Made by a program: the position numbers and the translations under genes. Below the pieces are notes generated by a model. The model ran no database searches. It saw nothing but the letters and a program-made list of their open reading frames with translations, and was not told the DNA's origin. A stretch of 64,000 nt of DNA. It comes from Auricularia sp. M13. Lineage: Eukaryota; Basidiomycota; Agaricomycetes; Auriculariales; Auriculariaceae. The stretch is from NCBI GenBank assembly GCA_037042915.1, contig CM073201.1:2666001-2730000 (forward strand), in the 5' to 3' direction. This document shows, in pieces, positions 45,765 through 58,006 of this stretch; positions within the stretch are counted from its first letter, which is position 1, and the number at the start of each line of letters is the position of its first letter.

Positions 45765-48700
45765 ATGACTATCACCACTATGCACACACCAAGACAAACG
45801 CGCCCGCCGCTTGCACCACTCTCGTTTAAAGCCCATCGACATTCGAACGCGGCCCAGGCCATGTGCCTCGACGCCGACTCTGACAGTCCCGACGCCTCGC
45901 CCACCGCGCGCAAGTCGCGTGCCCCAGTGACGCCGCAGGGCCCTGGGTCGCCCATGGCTCAAGACTCGCCGGTTGGCCGACGCCTGCAGCTGCAGCGGCA
46001 CGTCGGGCTCAGCGACTACGAGTTCGACGACGACACGGACGGCGACGTCGAGAACGGCGACGTCTGCGCCATAAAGCGCCCACAGGACTCGCCCTGGGGC
46101 AAAACGTCGCCCGTGCGCTTCATAGCACCCTTCAAGACGCCCGTGCCGGCGCGCAAGCGGTCACTTGACGACGAGGGCCTGTTTTTTCCCGCCACGGCGC
46201 CGCGCCCGTCGACGCGGCCACCAGGGCCGTTCGTCTTCCAGGCGTCTTCGGCCATGAAGCGCCGCCTGACCGACTCGGGCTCGTCGCGGAGCTCGCTGCC
46301 CAGGCCTGGGCTCAAGAAACAGGCCGTCGGCGCGCCTACGCCTACGCCGCGAGTCTCGCGCGTCCCGCAGACGCCGGCGGAGGCCAGCCGCATGCTCATG
46401 CACCAGACCAACTCGATGAAGAAGCTCACGCTGCGCGACGACGACGAGCTCTTCAGCGGCGCGGCCCCGTCGAGTCACATCCCCAAGCGCCGGCCACGCC
46501 GCATTTCCACCACGGCCGCCAAACTTACAACCACCGCTCCCAGCACTAATAGCGCGACCGTAACCCGCGCCACAGCAAACATCTTCTCGTCCGCGAATGA
46601 CACGCCCACGGCCCCGACTTTCCCGCACATGTCTTCGCCACAGCCGCCCAGGCAGCAGCGCCCCAACTTCAAGAACGCTCGTGTTCAGAGCACAGCTACG
46701 CTCCTATTCGGCGGCCCCAAGATCCCTTCGCCCACGGACAAGGAAAATGTGCTCATGTCGGATTCAAGTGTCGCGGACGCACAACCACCTCCTATCCGCG
46801 TCGTGCCGTCCTCGCCTACACCGCGCAGGGGCCACGATGCGGACAGCGACTTTCAACTAGACTCGCTCATCAAGCGCATTTCGCCTCTTCCTTCGCCGAC
46901 GCTTCCGAAAAAGTACAGACTCGAGTCCGACATTGGCAGCGGCCTCGACGAGGACTCTGACAACGAAGGCCGCGACACGCTCGAGCCTATGCAGACCATT
47001 TTGCTTACCTATACACCCACTTCACACGATGACGCCCTTAATACGCCCAGCCTGGGTCCCGGACAGACGAGCAAGTGGCCGATGCTCGCCAGTCGAGAAC
47101 GACGTGACGTCGAGAAGAAGCTGAAGCAGCAGACCGCCCGATCGCCGTCGCCGGCCAAGAAGCCTGTCCCCGGGACGCCGGTCAAGCGGCCCAGCAATGC
47201 GTTCGCGCGTCCGTGGCTGTCCACGTCCAAAGCGCTCAATGCGCCCGCCACAGGGAAGGTCAACAAGAAGAAAGGTGCGCAAATCCCTGATCATGCGTGG
47301 ACGTGTCGCTGAAATAGCTTAGCGCCGCGCCAATCGCTGCCGCTGTCGTTCCCCAACTTGCAGGACTTGGCGGGCGGGGGCCATGAGGACGACGACGAGG
47401 AAGGCAGCCCGTCGATCCGCCCGTTGCTGTCGAAGCGGATGCGCGCCAGCGTTGGCGGGAAGCTCGAGACGGTTGCGATGCGCCGCAAGAGCGTGCGGGA
47501 GGCGTTGCTCACCAACTCGCCGTCTTCGTCGTCGTCCAGTTCGAGCGAGCCTCTTACGCGCGCCGTGCCGCAGCGGCGCCGATTCTCGTCCTCATCCAGC
47601 AGCGACTCCACCAGCGACAGCGACATGCCCGCCAGCCCCACCAAGAAGACGCTCTTCAAGCCGCGCCCATCTGTCGTGGAGGTAGAGTTCGAGGACTGGG
47701 AGCAGGCCAAGCGATTCCAGAAGAACTATATGGACACGTGCGAGCTTGGCCGCGGAGAGTTTGGCACGGTGCTCAGGGCGCGTCGCCGGGCAGACGGGAC
47801 GCTATGCGCAATCAAGCGTTCCAAAGAGTTCCAAGGGGTCCACAACAGGTGCGTGCGCATCGCGGGTTCTAGTGCTGCCACTAACATTCGGGCAGACTCC
47901 GTCTCCGCGAAGAGGCGCAGGTGCTCAAGCTGCTGACTGCGCGCGGTGGGCACGCGAACGTGCTGCACTACGTCGACAGCTGGGAGCAGGACGGCCAGCT
48001 GTTCATTGAGACCGAACTGTGCGAGTACGGCAACTTTGCGCGCTTTCTGGCCGACTTTGGCAGAGTCTACGACCGGCTGGACGAGGCGCGCGTGTGGAAG
48101 GTGCTCGCGGATGTTGCGGAGGTATGTCCGGTGGGATTGGCGGGATGCGCGGGATTCTCGCTGACGTCTGCTTGCGTTTCCTTCGCGGGACACATCTGGG
48201 TCCGGTCGCCAGGGGCTGCGGTTCGTGCACGATGCCGGCGTGATTCACCTCGATCTGAAGCCTGCGAATATCTTTGTCGGCGGCGACGGGCGGCTGCGGA
48301 TCGGGGACTTTGGGATGGCGAGCGAGTGGCCGCGTCAAGGCGGCGTCGAGGCCGGGTTCGAGCGCGAGGGCGACCGAGAGTACATGGCGCCTGAGGTGCT
48401 GCAGGGCGTGTACGGCCCTGCGGCGGATGTGTTCAGGTGAGTGGCTGCGGATTTGCGACGGGCGGTGCTGATGCGGCCCCCGCGCAGCCTCGGAATGGTG
48501 ATCCTCGAGACCGCGAGCAACATTATCGTCCCGAGCATGTGAGTTGTTGCCACTGAGACGAACCGGGGGGGCGCTGAGACTTTGCAGGGGCGAGCCGTGG
48601 CACAAGCTGCGGGAGGACGATTTCAGCGGGGTGGACCTGGGCAGCATCAGTGATGCGCTCGTCGAGCTCGTGCGCGCGATGATGCGCAGCGATCCTGGGG

Positions 48701-48855
48701 CGCGACCCGGGATGGGAGCCGTGTGCGCGCACGCGGTGGTGCGGCGCGCGCGGGAGGCCATGGACCAGCGGGCGGCGGAGAATGGGATGCAGGCGAGCCC
48801 GCTTGCGAGCGAGCGCGAGGGGTTCCTGTCGGAGGTGCTACTGGCGACGGACTAA
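45765..48855 (+). CDS. WEE1: Wee1-type CDK-inhibitory kinase
   Basis: Mitotic inhibitor that phosphorylates the CDK Tyr-15 equivalent. The ATG at 45765 ([20 protein letters not shown]) starts a regulatory region of roughly 600 residues rich in SP/TP sites ([33 protein letters not shown]) and Ser runs. The kinase domain begins [20 protein letters not shown] with the glycine loop [11 protein letters not shown], the Lys in [19 protein letters not shown] for helix C, the catalytic loop [23 protein letters not shown], and the Wee1 hallmark [20 protein letters not shown]. At least five introns interrupt it, several inside the kinase domain, and each join restores a conserved codon. The C-terminal tail ends [10 protein letters not shown]. 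The HLDLKPAN loop and [10 protein letters not shown] separate it from other families. Confidence 0.95.
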
Positions 48856-49233
48856 TTGCTAGGAATGCGGATATGCCTTTTGTTTTTGCTGCTCACGATG
48901 ACTACTATGTTACTACTTATCGCACGCTCTCATATGGAATACCTGATGCATTTGTTGGGGATTGCAGTTTCGTGTCTCGTGGCGCGCACCGGGATCGGAG
49001 GCGGGGACAGGAGACCCGGGTGCGGGAACGGGAGCTTTCAGCCCACCTCTCTTCCTCCCCTTTCGCCTTTTGCCCGTCCCCTGTGCCGCGTGCTTTTAAC
49101 GTCTCTCCAGTGGCCCGAGCGTGAGCCCGAGCCCGCCTTTGCCCTTTTCGAACCCCGCCGCCTGTCTCTGTCTCTGCCGCCGCCGCTGCCGCCGCCGCCG
49201 CCGACAACGACGACGCCGACGCCCACTTCCTCG

Positions 49234-51638
49234 ATGCAGAGCAGCGTGCCAATGAGCTTTGTGTTTCCTTCCGCGACCGCCGCCTACGGGCAGCAGCAGC
49301 AGCAACAGCAGCCCGTGGTGTACCCGCCGGTGCCGCCGCAGCTGAACCCGTACGCGGGTATGCCGATGTACGCCATGCAGCACCAGTACTACCAGCCCGG
49401 GCCCGGCGGCAAGGTGTACATGTACCAGCCCAACGAGATCCGCCACCGCAAGCGCACGAGCCGCCACCAGCTGCAGGTGCTCGAGGCCGTCTTCGTCGAC
49501 GACCAGAAACCCGGCCCCGCCATCCGCAAGAAGCTCGCCGTCGAGCTCTCCATGACCGCGCGCTCGGTCCAGGTACGCTGCCTGGCTTTATCTCGTTGCC
49601 TGGCGCATCGCTGAGCTCGTTGTCGCGCGCTCGCACAGGTCTGGTTCCAGAACCGGTGCGTTCGCAATTTTTGCTTTGTCCGCGTGCCTGGCTGATGGCC
49701 CGCTGCCCTGTCTCAGCCGCGCCAAAGACAAGAACCTGCAGAAGAAGGCCGCGCTCGTTGCCGCTCAGCAGAATGGCCAGCAGGACGCGTCCGTCGCCGC
49801 CTCAGTTTGCGAGCCCGAGTTGCCCGACGGCGGGGAAGGAGCCGGCCCGGCTGCGGATGTGGGCGCGCACGCGATCACCGACACCGACGAGCTTGCCAGC
49901 GCCCACGGCGAGTCTGCCAGTCCGCCGCCGCAACACGGCGAGAGTTCGGCCGCATCGCCTGCATCCCAGGCCGGTTCCGAGCACACGTCCCGAAGCGCGT
50001 CGGCTTCTTTGCCCCGGTCGTCCCCAGATCTCGCCATGCTCAGGCGCGGCTCGGCGCCCGCGCTCATGAACGACGGCGCCACCGCGTGCGGCGTCCATGT
50101 GCCGTTGGGCCCTCCGGACGCTGGCAGGCGGCAATCGCTGGAATTGAGCTTCGCCCGGATGCAGGCACACCCATATCCGAGTCGTCTCTCCGTGGCCCCG
50201 CCTAGCAGCTTCCGTAGGGCGCAGCTGGGGGGTAATGCGCTCGACATGCAGAGGGCGCAGCAGCGCCGGGGCTCTGCTCCCCGGGTCACGCCGCTTGCAG
50301 CGCCGGCTGTGTTTCACAATTCCCAGGCACCATCATCTGGAGCAACGAACGTTAACGGTTCCATCAGCAGCCCCGCCTTCTCCAATAATGTTGCGGGGTG
50401 GGTCAACCAGACTGCTGCCAATGCGGCTGCGCACACCCATGGCTTCATTCGTGCCCCAGCGCCGCAGCACCTGCCTGGCCCGCTCCCGGCCAAGGACTTC
50501 TCGTTTGGTGCCCCGCCGGCACCATCCAGCGACTTGCCACGCGTAGGCAGCGAGGAATCTATCGAGAGCCCCACTGGCGACGCGTACTCGCGCTCGGGAT
50601 CCTTCGCATCATTTGTCGATGGCGATCTTTCTCGCGCACCCCGTTTCGGATCGTTCGCGTCCGTCTCCGATAGCGACCCGACGCATGGCACTCGCTTTAG
50701 CTCGTTTGCGTCTGCCGCTGGCAGCGAGGCCAGCACAAGCACGTACTACTCTGCGCTGCCAACGCCAGACGGCTGGGCACCGGACTCGCGGAGATCCTCG
50801 TTGTGAGTCTGTTTTCGTTCGTGGATCAGCTCGTCTGACTGATGTGTGTCTGTGTGTGTGCCCTTCGCGACGCAGTGTCGAGTTCACAAACACGCTGTCA
50901 AACTTGCATGTCGGTGCCGCCCCGACAGGCGAACGTTTCCGCAAGAGCACATCGCCACCGCAGATGGACCCCAGCCTCTTCAGCAACTTCGAGTCGTCGC
51001 CCGCGTCCTCGAATAGCAGCACTGGCACGATGCTGTATGCCTCCTCGCCCCCTGCACCCCCTACTGGCATCTCCGACCAACAGGCACCCTCGAAGGGCCA
51101 CCACCAGTCTGAAATGAATTACGCCCTGATGTCCGCGAGTGTCTCTGTTCAGGTGAAACTGCTCGCGTTTGAACCGTACAGTGTTTGTTTACCGTCTCTG
51201 CAGGAAGCTCCGCGCCAGCAGTACAATCCGTCCAACGGCTACTACGACAGCTCACAAGTGCCAAATGTGCAGTCGAGCAGCAGTTCGTCTCTGTCTGGTG
51301 CGATGGGCGACAGCGCGCTTGGATCGACGCAGATGCAGACATCATCGTCTACGTCCAACTCCCTGAGCACTTCGTCCTCGTCTACCAGCTTATCGGGTCT
51401 TTCGACGCCACTGGACATGACGCATCCTTACATGGGACAGCAGCCCGGCGTTGTTACGCCTGAGAGTGCTCCGGTATTTCATGCACCCGCGCCTTCAGAG
51501 CAGATGAACTTCGTTGACACGAGCTGCTTCGATCCTCAAAATGGGTTTTACCCCACTGTGCAGGTTCAGCCGCCGAGTGCAGGTGTCGGCGGCATGGGGC
51601 TCGCGCTCGAACAGGCGTATCCGTTTTTCTCGGCTTAG
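49234..51638 (+). CDS. Homeodomain transcription factor
   Basis: The ATG at 49234 begins MQSSVPMSFVFPSATAAYGQ, then Gln- and Tyr/Pro-rich sequence. The homeodomain starts RHRKRTSRHQLQVLEAVFVD, with the loop DDQKPGPAIRKKLAVELSMT, and helix 3 ARSVQVWFQNRRAKDKN. Helix 3 is split: exon 1 ends after SVQ (49572), a 17-nt exon (49639-49655) encodes VWFQN plus two bases of Arg, and exon 3 begins at 49717 with RRAKDKN. The remaining about 500 residues are Ser/Pro/Ala-rich with repeated FASF/FASV motifs (SGSFASFVDGD, RFGSFASVSDSD, RFSSFASAAGSE). They end GLALEQAYPFFSA at 51638. It resembles mushroom developmental homeodomain factors outside the mating-type locus, but I do not assign a name. Confidence 0.9.
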
Positions 51639-54143
51639 TTGCCGTGTCGCCTGGTCTGGTTTGAGTCGATCGCTGTCGAATCTGCTGCTCGCTCTGCTCC
51701 TCTGTTGGTTCACCACTGCTCGTTCTCCTCGTCCCCAATGTCCCTGGGTGCCTGCTCTGCATCTCGTCCCTCTCCTGGTACTCTATAGCTCGTCACGTTA
51801 TTCCTGCTCTTACTCATTGGCCCGTCGTCAACAACCCGACACTCCCTCTCATCCATCTGTTCCAATCCTCACACGCTCTACGCGCACATCGGCGCGTTAT
51901 ACAACAACTCCCTGTCTCGCCCAAGCAACAGTCCTCATCCGTCCATGCGGCGATCTTTTGCAGCTCCCTCTCGATTACCTTATCATTGCATGTCTCTGCC
52001 CGCCGCGCGCGGCTGGGCTGGACTGTCTAGTACCACCACCACCACCACCCTCACCGGCCTTTCCAACCTTTGCCTCATCCGCTTACAACGCACACTCATA
52101 CCGCCCTTTGCTTCTGTTAACTTTATTGGTTTCCCGCATTGTGTAGAATATGGACTCTTTTCGTCTTCTCCTCTCCCCAAAGTGCTGTGTTCTGGCGCAG
52201 ATATCGCCCCTGCGCGAGGACACTCGTTTTTGTTTCGCCTTCCTCTTCGCGTGCTCCGCTTGTTTATTCGCAGTCTTCGGTTCGCCACTCTTCTTTATTC
52301 GCATTCTTTCTCTTTCTCGCGGACTACGTTTTCCCCAGTGTTTCTTTTCTCTTTTTTCTTCTTTCTCTTCTTTTAGGGCGGTCATTACTACTACTCTGCT
52401 TCTTTCTGTGCGTAACGGTGTTCATTATTCGGTCAGATTATTCATTCGTACCCTCCCGACCCCTTTCCTATCCCGGCACGGTGCTGTCTACGATCATTGT
52501 GTTACTTTTTCTCCCCTCCTGACCGCGTGTTGACCGATTAGCGTAGAAAAAAATGACTAGTGTATGTGCGCTGTACGTCATGGACGATCCCGAATTCCCG
52601 AGGAGGCCGAGTTGGGGCATTTATCGGGCGCCGGCGAGCTTCGCGGGGCCGCTTTTGGTGTTTGTTTGCGTCGTTGCGCTCGGTGGCGTGTGCGTGTGAT
52701 TGCTGGTCCTCGGAGATTTTTAGTGCATGACTCGGATGCGGGGCATGTGCGGAATTGTGTCACTGAGAAGAGGGCGAGGATCATCTGTCGACGCCGAATG
52801 ACTCGATGGCAGTCTGTTTGGTATTGTGATGTGCGGTTGGGGATTTATTAAATTACTTACGTGCACCGGAGTATGCCGGTGTGAAAGAATCTTCTTCAGG
52901 TGGCGGCAGTGGCGATCTTCTCGAACGAAGTTCTAGATGAAGACTCCGAGCGTCATGGATCGGCGCGTTCATGCATAAACGGGAAAACGGCGCACCTAAT
53001 CCAGCAGTCAGATAGTGCGCTCCGAAGACTGCTAGACATTCCCACCATAGGTAGCCTTGAGATCTGCCGGCGAGGCGATACTTGCCGCGCGCGCAGTTAT
53101 CCGCAAGGTGCTGTTCCTCGACGTTTCTGGCGTGCTCGGAGTTACGAGCCCCGCGGTGCTCGAGATCTTCGAGTAAGCTCGGTCAGAACAGTGTCGCGAC
53201 GAAACTTCGGGCTATGATAACAAGGTCTACCGGCCGTGGACTCTTCTGCACAAGATTGAGGCCGCCGAACGGTGAGCGTTGTTTCCAGCGAAAGCGCCGC
53301 GGCCGACGATGACGGCGGCAATGACAACGACGACGGCGGGAGCGATTGTGACCCTGTGGATTATGAAGATTGCTGGTCTCATGCGAGGAGCAATTCTGCA
53401 TCGAAAGCACCTGCTATGAGCGATTCTGTTCTCATCAAGGAAAATGTATCGTAATAATGTGCTACGTTGTCGCATCTCTGCACGCGGTGTTCCTTCACTT
53501 GATCCAGCGACGCCCCATCTCGCCTTCCTGCATTCTGCTCGAATATGTCGATGGCGACAACATGAGATTTTTCTGACGCCGTGCGCGTGCCTCGAGCTAT
53601 TTCCCGCGCACCGTGCACGCATTCGCCCGTTCATGTCCGACACGTTATTTGATTCAAATTTACGTTCTACCACCCCACCCACACCAAACGCCGGACCCGA
53701 CTGAAGGAGAAAGCTGGAGCGAGGCGGAGCGTATGTGCATAGGCAAGTGCGAGCGCATGGAGGGAATAGTAGGTGTAGGTGAGGCGGGAGGGTAGGCAGA
53801 GTCCGTACGGTAACAGTGTATGCTTGCGTATGTGGTACAACAGCAGCGGGCGGAACAATGCATGCAGAGAGATCGCGGCCAACAGTAAAAGGGACTACCA
53901 AACAGCAAAAAAAGGGGGGCAGAGATGAAGAGAACAAGAGGCAACGATTACACATGGGATGGGAGCGACGACATGAACAACACGGGCAAGGGCGGAAATG
54001 CATGTGTTGTTTCTGCAAGCGGGCGGGGGTCGGGCGGCGACGGGAAGGAAGGACGGGTGGAAAAAATCTAGTGTAACGTGGAACGAAAGGGCGACCAAAA
54101 AGTGTGTATGTCATGATCGAGCCCCCCCAAGCGTGCGCAGAGC
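51639..54143. other. 2.5-kb gap, long pyrimidine-rich 3' flank
   Basis: Bases 51640-52540 are strongly C/T-biased, with runs such as CCACCACCACCACC and TTCTCTTTTTTCTTC, and probably include the 3' untranslated region of the homeodomain gene. From 52560 to 54060 no frame shows motifs. The long open frame on the minus strand is antisense to the Pbs2 end and its flank and is not supported. Confidence 0.5.
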
Positions 54144-56980
54144 TCATGCGGAGCCGCCGTCGGAGAACACGCTGGCCGAGTGCGCGTTGTTGCTGCGGTA
54201 CTCGAGCGCGCGTGTGACCCAGCCGGCCATGTCGACCTCGCGCCCCTGGTCCGCGAGCAGGAACGGGTGCTGCAGCAGCTCGCCGTACGTTGGCCGCCGC
54301 TCCGGCTCCTTCGCGAGGCTGGACGAGCGTGAGCGGGGTCGGGCAGGCCGAGAGAACAGACGTACCAGGCGTCGACAAAATGATGCGCGTCCTCGCTGAA
54401 GCCGTCGGGCAGGTGTGGCGGGTCGCCGTGTACGATCGCCGTGAGCTGCGCGAACACGTTCGAGTACGTCTCGGGCGGGTATGGGTATGTGCCCATCGCG
54501 ATCTCGATCATGCTCAGCCCGAGCGACCACACGTCGCTCGACACAGTGTATGTCCCGAGCTTGTTCTGCGACTCGCCCTTGATGCGTTCAGGCTGCAGTA
54601 GCGTGAGCAAGATTGGAACACGAGTCCGCAACGACGCACAGCCATGTAACTCTGACACCCGATGTTGGTTTTTGCCAGACTCTTCTCGAGCTGGCCCGAC
54701 ACGCCAAAGTCGCACAGTTTCACGAGCCCAGCTTTGTTGACGAGCACGTTCGTCGGCTTGACATCTGACAGCGACAGGGCAATCAGCTACAGGCAGAGAT
54801 TGGAAGCAGGGGGCGCACCGCGGTGCATAATCTGGAGCTCGTCCTTGAGGAATTTGAGCCCACGGACCATATTGGCGGTGATGCGCGCCAGTACATCTTC
54901 GGGCACTCCTGCGCCTTGCAGTTTGTCCAGGCTACCTGCGTCCATGTACTCCATGCAGTAGTAGACGCAGCTCTCGATGAAGAACGCGCCGTAAAACTCG
55001 ACGATCTCTGGCGCAACGGCGCGATGGAGGATATCGAGCTCCATGATGATGGCATTGAGCTTGGAGTCCTCGAGTTCTAACCTGATTTCCTGCTGGTCGG
55101 TCAGCTCAATGCCCGACACGCTGCAAAAAGCAGATGAGAATGCCATGGGTGGGCCATGATCTGTAGGATGATTTCCAGTAGTATAGAACCTGTATCTCAT
55201 GAAGTCGCCTGACATAACGCAGGTGTGGCACAGCGGCGCCTGCCCACGCGGCCGAGATGCAAAAAACACATCCCAAGGAGCGGCGTGCCTTCATGGACGC
55301 ACAGCGCACGGCCGCGCCACAGCGGTCCACAGGTGTGCTACACCGGCGCCAGCACCGACATCAAGGGCACAGAATTCTGCCTCTGTAGCGTGTAGGCGTT
55401 CTAGCGCGACACAGCAGCGCACGAATGGGCTGCAACGACGACGCGTGCGCACCCGCCCATGCTGCAAGGGTCCCGAGCGGCAGATGGGATGGTACGCTAC
55501 AGCGGCGCACGGGTGGCTCGAAGGTGCGCAGTAGCGGAGTACCGGTATACCGCAGCGGCGGCCCGTCCATGGAGATATAGAACGCGTATCCCATGGAGCG
55601 GCGTGCCTACTCGTGCGCGTAGCACAGGCCCGTGCCACAGCGCTGCGCAGGTATGCTACAGCGGCGCACGATTGTCTTTGTGGCATGCAGGAAACACAGC
55701 ACAGTTGCAGAAAAGTGCAAGTGTGCGCCAGCGGTAGATAGGATAGCAGAACAGGGGGATGCTACAGCTACAGCAGCACGCAGATGTGCTGCAGTGGCAA
55801 TGGCCGCGCATGGATGTGGTGTAACGACGACGTGTGCGCTGCAGCGGCGACGCACATGTGCTCCAGCGGCATACGATTGTGGCCCTGGATAGCAATGCAC
55901 CGGCGTCCTACAGCGGCACACGGCTGCAGTGGCACATAGTAGGTGTACAGTAGTTGCGCATGTATTTTCTGCAGCGGCAGAGGTGCGCCGCAGCAGGGCA
56001 CCTGGACCCGCTGCGGGGGCGCTCAACCGCGAGCGCCATGTCACGGAGAGAGTATCCCATGAGTGTCAACCGGACACATGAGATACTCCCATACTCGTGC
56101 CTCAATACTTGAAGGCCACCCATGGGATGTAGGAGAAATAGATAACATAGAGGAATACGGACCTTCATAGCCATGGCGACATTTGTGGGTTTGTGCAGGA
56201 CCTTCTTGACGGTGCCGTAGTTGCCCCGACCGAGCTCCTCCTCGAGCTGGAGCTCGCCCATATTAATGGAGAACGATTGGCCGCTAGAGAAATTGACACC
56301 GGACGCATGTAGGACGGCCTTGCCGCCAAATCTGAGCTGGCCGGAGGGGTCACTGTTATGCGGAGGGGTATGACATCAGCGGCTGACGGCGGTTGAGTAA
56401 CTGAACGCGGGCGTACACGATCTTTGAGAAATTGGCGAACGGCGTGCCCAGCGAGCCCTGGGCGTTGCGGCGCGGCGCCATGTCGAGCGAGGGCCTGCCG
56501 ACGCCGAGGCCGGCGTTGGAGAGCGAGTCGCCGGGCGCGTTGCGGCCGCCGATGTCGCTGAGCTTGAGGCCGGGCTTGCGGCGTGCACCCTGCGCGAATG
56601 GCGATGAGCTCGGGCCTGGCATGACGGCCGAGTCGGAGAGCCCTGCGCGCATGAGGGCCGCTGTCGCGGCGTCGACGCCATTGCTCGATGCATTGCCGTG
56701 CGATTGCGCGGAGCGCGAGGCGAGCTGCACGATCGGGACAGCGGTCAGTACACTCGCTGCTCGTCGTCGTCGGCGGCGGCGATGGACGCACGGCAGTCAG
56801 CTTGTTCTGCAGCGACGGCGGCATGGGCATGCGCATCGGCCTGCCCGGCGGATTGGCCCGGGAGAGCGCGCCGACCGTGCGCGACGGGCCCGACGGCCTG
56901 GGCTGCATCGGCAGCGGCATCGGGCGCTGGGCTTGGTCGGCGGCGACGCCGTTCTGGGGCTCTGGCGCACTGGCGTCCAT
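54144..56980 (-). CDS. PBS2: MAP kinase kinase Pbs2 (HOG pathway)
   Basis: Dual-specificity kinase that activates Hog1 in osmotic and other stress. From the ATG at 56980 ([20 protein letters not shown]), a Pro/Ser-rich N-terminal region leads to [20 protein letters not shown] and FANFSKIV. Then [20 protein letters not shown] and [10 protein letters not shown] precede the kinase: [97 protein letters not shown] then GCQSYMAPERIKGE. The activation-loop Ser/Thr pair SLAKT is intact. [40 protein letters not shown] and a short tail end at 54144. The intron after AMAMK is 1,073 nt and repeat-filled, whereas all others are about 50-65 nt. An early 29-nt intron near 56730 is short, and its borders are uncertain. 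Confidence 0.95.
55090..56162 (-). repeat. Degenerate repeat array inside a PBS2 intron
   Basis: Within this intron, variants of GTGCTACAGCGGCGCAC (also CACAGCGGCGC, CTGCAGCGGC, GCAACGACGACG) recur dozens of times at irregular 20-60 bp spacing. Larger blocks are also duplicated, for example CCCA.GGAGCGGCGTGCCT at about 55263 and 55591. The donor GTCCGT and the acceptor CCAGCAG with a CTGAC branch site are normal. Confidence 0.85.
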
Positions 56981-57122
56981 CGGGCAGGCGGCCAGCGGAC
57001 AAGGAGCAACTGAACGGATGCTCCTTCGCACTCCGCCGCCATTCTTTTTCTCATCATTATTCGGTGCGCACGGCGCAGACAGCGGCCGCGGCACGCATAC
57101 AGGCTGCCCTTTGGAAAATTCT

Positions 57123-57167
57123 GTACATAATTTATAATTTATAATTTATAATATAATATATAAATTG
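57123..57167. repeat. AT-rich TTTATAA repeats between PBS2 and BAG genes
   Basis: Three tandem copies of TAATTTATAAT-type sequence followed by ATATAATATATAAATT lie between the divergent PBS2 and BAG start codons (267 bp apart). They could serve as a nucleosome-depleted, TATA-containing core promoter; that is inference from composition. Confidence 0.7.
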
Positions 57168-57247
57168 AGATCGGAAAAGAAACGGCTTCGCACTCCGCAT
57201 CCGCCTCCAAGCCTCAGCCCAAGCACGTACCCGGCCTGCACACTGAT

Positions 57248-58006
57248 ATGCATGTCTGGCTGACGGCGGCCCCAGTCCTGGTTGTGCTGCTCGTTCTCTG
57301 GCGCGCTCTGGGCGCCCACGCACGCCGCATATTCCCCGCCCGAGCCACGATGTCCGTCACCGTAAAATGGGGCAGCGAGCGGTATGCCACACAGAGCCCA
57401 GAGCGGCTCGCCATCGCGTCTGACGGCCGCCAGCCTGCAGGTGCCGCTGCCGTCGCCCGACACGAAGCTCGGCGTGCTGCGCCAGACGCTGGCCGAGCGC
57501 ACGTCGCTCGACCCCAAGGCCTTCAAGCTCATCTTCGGCGGCGCCGTCATGAAGGACGACAACGCGCCAAGTCAGTCCTAGTCCGCTGCATTGTCCCGGG
57601 GCTAACGTCCTATTGCCAAGTCTCCACATACGGCATCAAGCGCGGGAGCACGCTCGCGCTCGTCGGCAGCGCCGACAAGCCCGTGGACGCCAAGCCGCCG
57701 CCGCCGACCGAGGCGAGCACCATTGCGCGCGTCCAGGCCGAGCTCGCCGTCGTGCGCGACGCGCTCGTCCCCGCGGTCGACGCGTTCCTCGGCGCCGTCG
57801 CCGCGGAGAAGCCGCCCACGCGCGAGGACAGCGCACCGGAGCACAAGCGGCTCGACGAGCTGCTGCTCCAGAGCCTGCTCCGCCTCGACGCCATCACGCC
57901 CGACGGCGCCTGGGAGGACGCCCGGCGCGAGCGCAAGCTCGCCGTGCGCGAGGTCCAGGGCCTGTTGAACAAGCTGGACGCCGGCTGGAAGTCGCTGCCT
58001 CAGTAG
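57248..58006 (+). CDS. Membrane-anchored UBL-BAG Hsp70 cochaperone
   Basis: Nucleotide-exchange factor for Hsp70. Exons 57248-57381, 57434-57570 and 57621-58006 give 218 residues. An N-terminal hydrophobic helix (MHVWLTAAPVLVVLLVLWRA) then HARRIF looks like a signal anchor, as in yeast Snl1 at the ER. A ubiquitin-like fold follows: MSVTVKWGSERLQVPLPSPD, TKLGVLRQTLAERTSLDPKA, FKLIFGGAVMKDD, YGIKRGSTLALVG. The BAG domain is three helices: ARVQAELAVVRDALVPAVDA, HKRLDELLLQSLLRLDAITP, and ARRERKLAVREVQGLLNKLD. The conserved ..R...V..VQ contact set in the last helix is present. A Met at 57350 could initiate a soluble form lacking the anchor. Which start is used cannot be decided here. Confidence 0.9.
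   Translation: MHVWLTAAPVLVVLLVLWRALGAHARRIFPARATMSVTVKWGSERYATQSPERLAIASDGRQPAGAAAVARHEARRAAPDAGRAHVARPQGLQAHLRRRRHEGRQRAKSVLVRCIVPGLTSYCQVSTYGIKRGSTLALVGSADKPVDAKPPPPTEASTIARVQAELAVVRDALVPAVDAFLGAVAAEKPPTREDSAPEHKRLDELLLQSLLRLDAITPDGAWEDARRERKLAVREVQGLLNKLDAGWKSLPQ

Noticed and set aside
51514-52533. Ser/Phe/Leu-rich frames that look like membrane proteins
   Set aside because: Pyrimidine-rich untranslated DNA translates to Ser/Phe/Leu in several frames; no start context or splice support.
53227-54378. Long minus-strand open frame (383 codons)
   Set aside because: It overlaps the real Pbs2 3' coding exons in another frame and continues through flanking DNA. Composition is random, with runs of Cys/Pro/Arg and no motif.
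55200-56160. Separate small gene inside the PBS2 intron
   Set aside because: All frames are repeats of the same Cys/Ala/Arg-rich translation of the GCTACAGCGGCGCAC unit in both strands; this is repeat composition, not coding.
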